The position numbers and the translations under genes were made by a program. 51,557 nt of DNA from CAYFSS01 sp964345975. Its GTDB lineage: Bacteria > Bacillota > Clostridia > Saccharofermentanales > Fastidiosipilaceae. The notes under the pieces were generated by a model. That model was not told the DNA's origin. It searched no databases and was given only the letters and a program-made list of their open reading frames with translations. The stretch spans positions 1 to 51,557 of the forward strand of contig CAYFSS010000015.1 of assembly GCA_964345975.1 (NCBI GenBank), written 5' to 3'. Shown piece after piece: positions 1-7,193 of the stretch; the first letter of the stretch is position 1; each line of letters starts with the position of its first letter.

Positions 1-254
1 GTCCGTAGGTTTTGCTAAGCAAAATTCCATGAGCATCCTCTTTCTAATTCCCATCATAGGAAAGAGCCTATTCTAACGGACTTCCGGGACTTGAACGAAG
101 GGAATGAAGAGTACATTCGACGATTCAAATCAAAGCGATCCTCCGAATATGCAGTCAAATCCCCGGCCTAGACAATGTACAAAGATTGGCGTCTTTAGCC
201 CAGAAACCATCACACGTGATAAACTGTTGAACATCAAGGAAAGTGGAGGCTCAG
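1..254 (+). other. Leader or 3' remnant upstream of the first oxidoreductase
   Basis: No complete gene is evident. One plus-strand frame is open from 19 to a TAG at 169-171 and reads like protein (TDFRDLNEGNEEYIRRF is part of it) but has no start codon in the window. A second overlapping frame has an ATG at 149 and a TGA at 278-280, overlapping the start of the next gene. Either could be the end of an upstream gene, possibly frameshifted, or chance. A short palindrome, TTTTGCT-A-AGCAAAA, lies at 10-24. I cannot name a product. Confidence 0.25.
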
Positions 255-1625
255 ATGGCTCGTCCGGATCCCATGTATGAAATAGCCCTCGTCGGTTGTG
301 GCCGTGTCGCCGAAAAACACATCAAGGCAATGCGTCATCTCCGCCGCAAAGTAAGCACAATTCTCCTGGTCGACCCTCTCCCTGCAGCGAGAGCACGTAT
401 CCTCGACCTTATGACGGCCTCGCAGCGCAAGTTGGCGAGAGGTTACGACAGTCTTGAGGATCTCCTACGCGAAAGAAAACCTGACATTGTCGCCATCACG
501 ACCCCTTCAAATTCACACTACAATTTAGCCCGTCTCGCCATCGAGAATCGCTGTCACCTCCTGATCGAGAAACCAATGACTCTCGACTTGGATGAAGCAA
601 AAGATCTCATCCAATTAGGTCGTATTGAAGATACCCGTATTGCCCTAGGTCATATTTACCGCTACTTCCCCCTCATCGATCTGATTCAGCACGAGATCTC
701 TGTGGGACAACACGGACGTGTCCTCCACGGTTCGGTCCACGTTCAGTGGGGACACGATCAATCGTACTACGACTTAGCGGCTTGGCGAGGTCGCTGGGCC
801 AGCGATGGTGGAGTCCTTATGAATCAGACAGTCCATGCCGTCGACCTCATGCAGTGGCTGGTCGATTCGAAGACCATCGCAGCCCAGGGGAGCATTCGCC
901 AGCAGGCTCATCGCATGGAAGCGGAGGATTATGGAGCAGGGCTTTTGCATTTTGAAAATAAGGCGATCATCCAAGTGGAAGGGACGACCAATACTCCCAG
1001 GAATCGCAAACGCGCAGCAATCTCTCTCGTGACCGAGAAGCTCTGGTTCCAGGCATCGCTTGAAGGGAAACGCATAAGATTTAGCATTTACGACAAAGAA
1101 GGTAAGTCCTTGAAGTGGGAGTACACCAAGAAACTCTTCAAAGACATCAAAGATGGAGGCGTCCTTAAATCTTTGCAGGGATTCCTCAATCCTCACACGG
1201 GAATTTACAATGACCTCTTCCGCTCGATTGAGTACAAGAGAGCTCCACGTGCTTCAGGCATCGACGGTTTTAATTCCGTCGCTGCTATCTTGGGGATCTA
1301 TCAATCTGCCAGTCAACAGGGGACCAAGGTCGAGGTGCCTGCTCAAGATTTCACCTTGAAGGATATGGAAGGGTATTTCTCGAGTTATCGTAATTTGGAG
1401 AATAAAGGGAAAAAGGAGATGGCGAATCNNNNNNNNNNNNNNNNNNNNNNNNNNNNNNNNNNNNNNNNNNNNNNNNNNNNNNNNNNNNNNNNNNNNNNNN
1501 NNNNNNNNNNNNNNNNNNNNNNNNNNNNGACCCCTACGAAGACCCCTACGAAGACCCCTATCCCGCCTGCGTCATTTCAGAATCCGTCGAACTTCACGCA
1601 CCCGGGAGACAATAACGAGTTTTAG
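255..1625 (+). CDS. Gfo/Idh/MocA family oxidoreductase, WlbA-like, 3' end uncertain across gap
   Basis: NAD(P)-dependent sugar dehydrogenase. The N-terminal Rossmann motif is ALVGCGRVAEKH, the family EKP motif appears as LLIEKPMTLD, and the catalytic-domain stretch WRGRWASDGG followed by NQTVHAVDLMQWL resembles the WlbA/WbpB type that oxidises UDP-GlcNAc uronic acid at C3, so a surface-polysaccharide role is plausible but inferred. I chose the ATG at 255 because GGAGG lies 5 bases before it; a GTG at 243 is possible. The enzymatic fold looks complete by VEVPAQDF (about residue 370). The frame then enters a 100-N gap, so the true stop is unknown: the sequence after the gap is open in all three frames, and the end given here (1625) assumes the gap length is real. 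Confidence 0.75.
   Translation: MARPDPMYEIALVGCGRVAEKHIKAMRHLRRKVSTILLVDPLPAARARILDLMTASQRKLARGYDSLEDLLRERKPDIVAITTPSNSHYNLARLAIENRCHLLIEKPMTLDLDEAKDLIQLGRIEDTRIALGHIYRYFPLIDLIQHEISVGQHGRVLHGSVHVQWGHDQSYYDLAAWRGRWASDGGVLMNQTVHAVDLMQWLVDSKTIAAQGSIRQQAHRMEAEDYGAGLLHFENKAIIQVEGTTNTPRNRKRAAISLVTEKLWFQASLEGKRIRFSIYDKEGKSLKWEYTKKLFKDIKDGGVLKSLQGFLNPHTGIYNDLFRSIEYKRAPRASGIDGFNSVAAILGIYQSASQQGTKVEVPAQDFTLKDMEGYFSSYRNLENKGKKEMANXXXXXXXXXXXXXXXXXXXXXXXXXXXXXXXXXXTPTKTPTKTPIPPASFQNPSNFTHPGDNNEF
1429..1528. other. Assembly gap of 100 N
   Basis: Exactly 100 undetermined bases, the usual placeholder for a scaffold gap of unknown length. It interrupts the oxidoreductase tail and is followed at once by a 12-bp tandem repeat, which probably caused the break. 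Confidence 0.95.
1529..1560 (+). repeat. 12-bp tandem repeat at gap edge
   Basis: GACCCCTACGAA occurs twice in full (1529-1540, 1541-1552), followed by GACCCCTA. The period is four codons, so it would encode a tetrapeptide repeat in any frame: DPYE in the frame ending at TAA 1613-1615, or TPTK in the frame continuing the oxidoreductase numerically. The number of units inside the gap is unknown. Confidence 0.9.
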
Positions 1626-1658
1626 AGATAGAACTGCACGGGCTTTTGAGCTTAAAAA

Positions 1659-1690
1659 TATCCCTGCGAGAAATAATTCTTGCAGGGATT
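1659..1690 (-). terminator. Rho-independent terminator of eda-kdgK
   Basis: On the minus strand ATCCCTGCAAGAA pairs with TTCTCGCAGGGAT around a TTAT loop (one wobble pair) and is followed by ATTTTTAAG. It lies about 50 bases after the kdgK stop. The stem could also stop plus-strand transcripts. Confidence 0.75.
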
Positions 1691-1736
1691 ATTCATGTTT
1701 ACTTTAGTTGCGATCTAATTGCGAATTAACTAAGAA

Positions 1737-2756
1737 CTAGCGCTGAACACGACCGGAGGCATCGCCATCAGCTAGGTGCTCAACCTCGGAAACGCTCATC
1801 ATATTGAAGTCCCCTTCAATCGTGTGCTTAAGGCAAGAAGCAGCAACGGCAAAATTGACAGCAGACTGGGTGTCCTTGCCCGTTGCAAGAGCATAAATGA
1901 GACCGCCACAGAAGGAGTCGCCACCGCCGACACGATCCACGATGGTCATATCATACTGAGGTGCGAAGCACTCCTGTTCACCATCATAGAGGAGACCGGA
2001 CCAGAGATTGCGGGAAGCGGAGATCGAGGTACGGAGCGTGATTGCAACCTTGTCGAAACCGAACTTCTCTTTGAGCTGGTGCGCAACATCGATGTAAGCT
2101 GCACGATCGAGGTCGCCTGAGGTGACATCGACTTCTGAAGCATGGATGCCGAACGTGTCAGCAGCATCTTCTTCGTTGGCAATGAGGACGTTGACGTAAG
2201 GCATGAGCTCGGTCATGGTCTTCTTTGCTTCTTCCTTGGTCCAGAGATTCTTGCGATAGTTCAGGTCACAAGACACCGTGATTCCCTTAGCTTGGCAAGC
2301 TTCAAGACAATCTTTCGTGATGAGAGCGACTTTAGGACCAAGAGCCGGTGTAATCCCTGTGAAATGGAGCCAATCGACATCGGCAAGGAGGGTGTCCCAA
2401 TCGAAGTCTTCACGATCGGCTTCAGCAATTGCAGCATGGGCACGGTCATAGATGACCTTCGAAGCACGCTGCGATGCACCCTTCTCACAATAGTAGATCC
2501 CTACACGATCACCACCGCGCACAATCTTGTCGGTGTTGACGCCATAGCGACGAACTTGATTCACCGCAGCTTGTCCGATCTCGTGCTTGGGAAGCTTCGT
2601 GATGAAGTCGACATCAAGGCCATAGTTTGCGAGCGAAACAGCGACGTTTGCTTCGCCTCCACCAAAGACGGCTTCATACGTGTCCGTTTGCACGAAGCGC
2701 AAGTGTCCGGGCGGTTGCAGGCGCAGCATAATTTCACCAAATGTAGCTAATCTCAT
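1737..2756 (-). CDS. kdgK: 2-keto-3-deoxygluconate kinase (PfkB family)
   Basis: Phosphorylates 2-keto-3-deoxygluconate to KDPG, the substrate of the aldolase encoded just upstream. It is 339 residues, usual for the family. It opens with MRLATFGEIMLRL and has the PfkB N-terminal glycine signature FGGGEANVAVSLANYG. The C-terminal GGGDSF motif supplies the catalytic aspartate (about D280). I chose the ATG at 2756 because AAGGAGA lies just upstream. A longer frame starts at 2819, where its ATG overlaps the eda stop as TAATG, but that leader is not conserved-looking. With eda it forms a two-gene operon for uronate or pectin breakdown, or a partial Entner-Doudoroff route. Confidence 0.93.
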   Translation of the reverse strand: MRLATFGEIMLRLQPPGHLRFVQTDTYEAVFGGGEANVAVSLANYGLDVDFITKLPKHEIGQAAVNQVRRYGVNTDKIVRGGDRVGIYYCEKGASQRASKVIYDRAHAAIAEADREDFDWDTLLADVDWLHFTGITPALGPKVALITKDCLEACQAKGITVSCDLNYRKNLWTKEEAKKTMTELMPYVNVLIANEEDAADTFGIHASEVDVTSGDLDRAAYIDVAHQLKEKFGFDKVAITLRTSISASRNLWSGLLYDGEQECFAPQYDMTIVDRVGGGDSFCGGLIYALATGKDTQSAVNFAVAASCLKHTIEGDFNMMSVSEVEHLADGDASGRVQR

Positions 2757-2818
2757 AAATTCTCCTTTGCTTGCTTGAGATGCTTTCCTTGTACTAATAC
2801 TAAAAAGCCCCTGAGTCA

Positions 2819-3466
2819 TTACTTCGCACGGGCGTCAGCAACGGCCTTGACGAAGTCCTTTGCTGCCTGAGCAACAGCTTCGTAATCACCCGTCTTAGCA
2901 CCCTTGGTCAGGCTTGAACCTGTCCCGACCGCAACGGCACCGGCAGCGATCCAGTCAGCGACATTATCGATATCGACTCCACCGGTCGGCATGATGACGG
3001 CATGAGGAAGAGGGCCTAAGAGGGACTTGATGAATCCGGTTCCCAAGACGTTTCCGGGGAATGCTTTCAAAATGTCAGCGCCGGCTTCCATCGCGAGGAG
3101 GGCTTCGCTTGCTGTGGCAACCCCCGGCATGACGGCGACACGATAACGGTTGCAGAGTTTGATCGTTTCAAGATTGAGTCCCGGGCTAACGACGAATTGC
3201 GCACCGGCAAGAATGGCGGTACGGGCGGTTTCAGGATCGAGGACGGTTCCTGCTCCGATGATGATTTCGCCGTCCTTATAGCGTTCAGCTAAGTCACGGA
3301 TCACTTGCTCAGCACCGGGAACTGTAAAGGTCAACTCAATGCCCGCGATCCCGCCTTCGACGCAAGCTTCGGCGATCTTCAGAGCTTCTTCCGAATTCTC
3401 TGCGCGAACAACGGCGACAACGCCACAATCGATGACTCTCTCAATGATGCTTTCTTTTCTCACCAT
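2819..3466 (-). CDS. eda: 2-dehydro-3-deoxyphosphogluconate aldolase
   Basis: Class I KDPG aldolase, cleaving KDPG to pyruvate and glyceraldehyde-3-phosphate; cytosolic. The 215 residues match the family. The catalytic glutamate lies in GIELTF (E44), the Schiff-base lysine in ADILKAFPG (K134), and the phosphate-binding region is MPTGGVD. The start is supported by AGAGGAGGATCT directly upstream. It is the first gene of the eda-kdgK pair. A putative operator shared with the sugar importer promoter lies about 60 bases upstream. 4-Hydroxy-2-oxoglutarate aldolase activity is a possible secondary function in this family. Confidence 0.95.
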   Translation of the reverse strand: MVRKESIIERVIDCGVVAVVRAENSEEALKIAEACVEGGIAGIELTFTVPGAEQVIRDLAERYKDGEIIIGAGTVLDPETARTAILAGAQFVVSPGLNLETIKLCNRYRVAVMPGVATASEALLAMEAGADILKAFPGNVLGTGFIKSLLGPLPHAVIMPTGGVDIDNVADWIAAGAVAVGTGSSLTKGAKTGDYEAVAQAAKDFVKAVADARAK

Positions 3467-3510
3467 TCTTAGATCCTCCTCTATTTTTGGAAATCTTCAC
3501 ATTTGAAGCC

Positions 3511-3536
3511 ATCATATCACGTCAATCGCTCACAAA
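3511..3536 (-). promoter_or_regulatory. Candidate eda-kdgK promoter with CGCTCRCAAA motif
   Basis: On the minus strand a TATGAT -10-like hexamer (plus 3511-3516) lies about 45 bases before the eda start. Just upstream, plus-strand CGCTCACAAA (3527-3536) nearly repeats CGCTCGCAAA at the sugar-importer promoter (13694-13703). No convincing -35 is seen. The shared element could be an operator for a carbohydrate regulator; this is inference from two sites. Confidence 0.35.
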
Positions 3537-3654
3537 AGCCCAAAATGAGGCGCCTTCCGGCGGTTTTAAGCAAAAGAACATCTGCCTTCCCATGGGTTTC
3601 TTACGTAAAGTCTTGAAGCGGTCGTGAAAGAAAGACTTTCGGAGGTGATGAAGG

Positions 3655-4098
3655 ATGACAGCCTTGGTGATATTTCCGTGGACTCACGGAGTGAATGTGT
3701 TTTCAAGCTATGCCTTGATGCTTGGATCCTTGCAGGATCTGGCGAATCGCACCGTGAATCGCACCCCTCTCTTCTTGCTCTATGCCTTGGGCGTCATGCA
3801 TGGCATCGATCTGAAGCAGTTTAGTTTGTGGTTGTTGTTCATGGGATGGGGTGCTTGGCTTGGGCATTTGAAGAAAGTGCCGCTTGGCGAAGGCGATGTG
3901 TACGTACTGGCAGGCTTGGCGCTCTTTCACGCACCTTTCGATTTGCTGGTGATTGTGACCCTTGCCGTTTGGCTCTTGCTCCCACTCACCCTCAACGCCA
4001 TCCGGCTCAAACATAAAGGGCAGCCGTATCAGCTGCCCTTCATACCCGCGCTCTTTATCGCACGGCAAATGATGTTGCTTGGATCAATCCTCGTCTAA
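3655..4098 (+). CDS. Minimal A24 (prepilin peptidase-like) membrane aspartyl protease
   Basis: A 147-residue, strongly hydrophobic protein with about five membrane segments. Both aspartates of the type IV prepilin peptidase family are recognisable: D28 in LQDLANRTVNRTPLF (the usual DxxxRxIPN-like site) and D81 in the GxGD motif GEGDVYVLAG. The C-terminal PFIPALFIA resembles the family's IPFGP element. The N-terminal zinc-binding methyltransferase domain of full PilD/ComC proteins is absent, as in archaeal-type or Tad-type (CpaA/TadV) peptidases. No pilin or secretion ATPase gene is in the window, so the substrate is unknown. GGAGGTGATG precedes the ATG. Its last 15 bases overlap lepA tail to tail. 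Confidence 0.75.
   Translation: MTALVIFPWTHGVNVFSSYALMLGSLQDLANRTVNRTPLFLLYALGVMHGIDLKQFSLWLLFMGWGAWLGHLKKVPLGEGDVYVLAGLALFHAPFDLLVIVTLAVWLLLPLTLNAIRLKHKGQPYQLPFIPALFIARQMMLLGSILV
4016..4040 (-). terminator. Stem-loop terminating lepA inside the convergent gene
   Basis: AAGGGCAGC and GCTGCCCTT form a perfect 9-bp stem with a 7-base loop. On the minus strand it is followed by TTTATGTTTG and lies 44-68 bases after the lepA stop, a good position for terminating the hisS-aspS-lepB-lepA operon, although it is within the coding sequence of the convergent peptidase gene. Confidence 0.55.
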
Positions 4099-5892
4099 TT
4101 TGAGAACACTCATGAAGGCTTCTTTCGGCACTTCAACAGAGCCTAACTTGCGCATCCGCTTCTTACCTTCTTTTTGCTTCTCGAGGAGCTTCTTCTTACG
4201 TGAGATGTCTCCTCCGTAGCATTTGGCGAGGACGTCCTTACGACGGGCTCGAATGGTTGAGCGAGCAACGATCTTGCCGCCGATGGCAGCTTGAATCGGG
4301 ACTTCGAACATCTGGGTCGGGATGTTTTCTTTCAGCGAGTCGACCATTTTGCGGCCTCTGGCTTGCGCCTTATCGCGATGCAGAATGAATGACAACGCAT
4401 CGACCTGCTCGTTGTTGATGAGAATGACAAGCTTCACGAGATCCGCTTTGCGATATTCTTTGAAGTCATAGTTCAGCGAAGCATAGCCCCGACTGCGACT
4501 CTTCAAGGCATCGAAGAAGTCATAAATGATTTCGTTAAGCGGCATATCGTAATGGAGGTTGACCCTGCTCTCATCGATGTACTCCATATTGACGTATTCG
4601 CCACGCCGGTCTTGGGCAAGGTCCATGAGATTACCGACATATTCTGTCGGCGTCATAATGCTTACCTCAACAAAAGGCTCTTCAATGCTCTCGATCACCG
4701 TTGGATCCGGAAGGTTCGTGGGATTTTCGATGTGGAGGACTTCACCATCCGTTTTCGTGACGATGTATTCGACGGACGGTGCCGTTGAGATGAGGTCCAA
4801 GTCAAACTCACGCTCTAAGCGCTCCACAACGATTTCGTAGTGCAGGAGGCCAAGGAATCCACAGCGGAATCCAAAACCCAGAGCAACGGACGTTTCCGGC
4901 TCAAAACTTAGAGCCGCATCGTTGACTTGAAGCTTAGCCAGCGAGTCTCTGAGATCTGCATACTTGGCATTGTCTTCGGGGTAGATACCACAGAAAACCA
5001 TCTGTTGAGCCGGTCTAAACCCGGGTAACGCTTGACTCGCACGGCGATTCTTGTGCGTGATGGTGTCGCCGACTTGAGCGTCTTTGACATCCTTGATGGA
5101 TGCAACAAGATAGCCAACATCACCGGCTTCCAATTCATCGCGCTTCATGTAATGACCGGCTCGGAAGTCTCCGACTTCCGTCACCACAAAAGCCTTACCG
5201 CCGTTCATGAAGAAAATCTCATCGTCTTCTCTTATAGAACCGTCGATGACTCGAAGATGAGGGATGACTCCACGGTAGGTGTCATACTCTGAGTCGAAGA
5301 CCAAGGCCTTTAAGGGTGCTTCCACGTCCCCTTCAGGGGGTGGCAGATGCTGCACGATGGCTTCCAAAACGGCTTCGATGTTGAGGTCGTTCTTAGCGGA
5401 GATGAGAGGCGCCATGGATGCATCGATCCCAATGACGTCTTCAATTTCTTGGCGCACAACTTCCGGCTGCGCCAAGGGAAGATCGATTTTATTGATGACA
5501 GGAAGTATTTCGAGGTCGTTTTCAACGGCTAGGTAGACATTGGCAAGCGTTTGCGCCTCGATGCCTTGAGCGGCATCGACCACTAAGATCGCTCCTTCGC
5601 AAGCGGCGAGACTTCGCGAAACTTCATAGGTGAAGTCGACGTGACCCGGGGTATCGATGAGATTGAATTCATATTCTTTGCCGTCTTTGGCCTTATAGAG
5701 CATCTTACTGGCTTGTGCTTTGATGGTGATTCCACGCTCACGTTCGATGTCCATATTGTCCAAAACTTGGCTATCCATCTCACGTTCAGTCAACACTCCC
5801 GTATGCTCGATGAGCCGATCGGCGAGGGTAGATTTCCCGTGGTCGATGTGAGCGATGATGCTGAAATTGCGTACTAGATGCTGGTGAGACAT
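4084..5892 (-). CDS. lepA: Elongation factor 4 (LepA), ribosome back-translocating GTPase
   Basis: Translational GTPase that acts on stalled or post-translocation ribosomes. It is 602 residues, typical. The P-loop is in IIAHIDHGKSTLADRL, G3 in DTPGHVDF, G4 in NKID, and the C-terminal LepA-specific domain ends with KRMRKLGSVEVPKEAF. The ATG at 5892 has GGAGG just upstream; a longer frame to 5958 runs into lepB and is rejected. It is last in the hisS-aspS-lepB-lepA unit, 32 bases after lepB. The lepB-lepA adjacency is also known from enterobacteria, though in the opposite order. Confidence 0.96.
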   Translation of the reverse strand: MSHQHLVRNFSIIAHIDHGKSTLADRLIEHTGVLTEREMDSQVLDNMDIERERGITIKAQASKMLYKAKDGKEYEFNLIDTPGHVDFTYEVSRSLAACEGAILVVDAAQGIEAQTLANVYLAVENDLEILPVINKIDLPLAQPEVVRQEIEDVIGIDASMAPLISAKNDLNIEAVLEAIVQHLPPPEGDVEAPLKALVFDSEYDTYRGVIPHLRVIDGSIREDDEIFFMNGGKAFVVTEVGDFRAGHYMKRDELEAGDVGYLVASIKDVKDAQVGDTITHKNRRASQALPGFRPAQQMVFCGIYPEDNAKYADLRDSLAKLQVNDAALSFEPETSVALGFGFRCGFLGLLHYEIVVERLEREFDLDLISTAPSVEYIVTKTDGEVLHIENPTNLPDPTVIESIEEPFVEVSIMTPTEYVGNLMDLAQDRRGEYVNMEYIDESRVNLHYDMPLNEIIYDFFDALKSRSRGYASLNYDFKEYRKADLVKLVILINNEQVDALSFILHRDKAQARGRKMVDSLKENIPTQMFEVPIQAAIGGKIVARSTIRARRKDVLAKCYGGDISRKKKLLEKQKEGKKRMRKLGSVEVPKEAFMSVLKLDED

Positions 5893-5924
5893 GAAACCTC
5901 CAAATTCATACGATGAGGAAGCAT

Positions 5925-7193
5925 TTAGCGGGGGATACCAAAGCGGTCGAGGGGCCAAATACGGACGAGGACAGAACCGCTGATCTCATCCAAGAGAACA
6001 GGACCGAAGCTGCGACTATCCGAACTATGAGGACGATTATCACCTAAGACATAGACTTCGTTTTCACCGAGCGTTACTTCATCAAAACCGCGTCTACCGG
6101 CGCGCGTGTCGATCCCCATCTCAATGTAGGGTTCGTCCAAGAGTGCACCGTTGATGAAAACACCCTCTTCGCGGATTTCAACGGTTTCTCCGGGCAGCCC
6201 GATGACACGTTTGACCAAGTCATCTTTCTTCTCGTTGCTGTCGTCACGATTGTCGGGATGGTGGATCGTGATGATCTGACCGCGTGACGGAGGTCCAAAG
6301 TAACGACTGACCTTCTCGATAATGAGTTGGTCTTTATGCAATAACGTAGGATGCATCGAGGAGCCGTCGACAACACTGCGCTGAATGACAAACTGAGTTA
6401 ACAGGACGCCCAGGATCAAGGCAAGGATGATGAGTTTTACGAAGTCCAATAACTCCGAAGCAACTCCTCCCTTATCGTCGTCTTCTCGAATATCTAAGCG
6501 TGATGGCACATCGTTCATAGCTTGTATCGCATCTCTTTCTTCTTCCGGAATCTTATAGACGGGTGCATCGGGAAGTTCCAACATATCCGTATCAAAACTC
6601 TTGCGGCTTTTGGCTCTCGCGCGAGCAAAATCGGGATTCACGGTCGTTTGGCGCTTGCGTCTAGTCAGCGGGACCTGAGAGGTTATGAAACGCTCATCCG
6701 GCGGGAGCTTACCCAATTCAGATACAGGGTGAATAGCCTCAGAGACAATGCGCACCGGTTGTGTCTGCTGCGAGTCGTCCGTTGCTGCAACCGTCGTTAT
6801 CTCCGGGGGTGGCTCTACTTCAGCGTCTTCTACAGGATAAGCGGCTTGGAGCAGCGTATCACGTAAGCGTTCTTTCCGCTGCAGCTGGTCTACATAGCCC
6901 GGCTTACGGACCGCAGGCTCTTCATCGACGTCGTCGTCCTCGTCCGGGATCATCACCGGTTCTAGCTCGCCGGCATCGAGTTCATCGTATTCTTCGCGAT
7001 TTACATCGTCACTCGTTCGAGGCTCTACTACAAAGGTATCAGGCGTGATCTCAGGAGGACTTTCATTCTCAACATCACGGTCTTCTGTGACCTCATCAGC
7101 GACTACGCCCGCATCCTCAGCCACTTCACTCGGACGGATCTTTGGTTTGCGAACTTCCGGACGCCTCGTTTTCTTCCTGCGTCGTATCAGCAT
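5925..7193 (-). CDS. lepB: Signal peptidase I with long acidic N-terminal extension
   Basis: Membrane serine protease that cleaves signal peptides. The catalytic domain is in the C-terminal 175 residues: one membrane segment at about 249-270 (FVKLIILALILGVLLTQFVI), the nucleophile in GSSMHPT (S279), the lysine in LVKRVIGLPGE (K328), then GDN (384-386) and SSDSRSFG. Before the membrane segment are about 248 hydrophilic residues, beginning with a basic RRRKKTRRP stretch followed by long D/E-rich, probably disordered sequence. Gram-positive homologues are commonly 160-200 residues in all, so 422 is unusual. The ATG follows the aspS stop directly (TAAATG) with GAGG inside the aspS end, suggesting coupled translation. 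Confidence 0.93.
   Translation of the reverse strand: MLIRRRKKTRRPEVRKPKIRPSEVAEDAGVVADEVTEDRDVENESPPEITPDTFVVEPRTSDDVNREEYDELDAGELEPVMIPDEDDDVDEEPAVRKPGYVDQLQRKERLRDTLLQAAYPVEDAEVEPPPEITTVAATDDSQQTQPVRIVSEAIHPVSELGKLPPDERFITSQVPLTRRKRQTTVNPDFARARAKSRKSFDTDMLELPDAPVYKIPEEERDAIQAMNDVPSRLDIREDDDKGGVASELLDFVKLIILALILGVLLTQFVIQRSVVDGSSMHPTLLHKDQLIIEKVSRYFGPPSRGQIITIHHPDNRDDSNEKKDDLVKRVIGLPGETVEIREEGVFINGALLDEPYIEMGIDTRAGRRGFDEVTLGENEVYVLGDNRPHSSDSRSFGPVLLDEISGSVLVRIWPLDRFGIPR

Noticed and set aside
2142..2750. Plus-strand open frame of about 200 residues
   Set aside because: It lies wholly within kdgK on the opposite strand and has no ribosome site or motifs.
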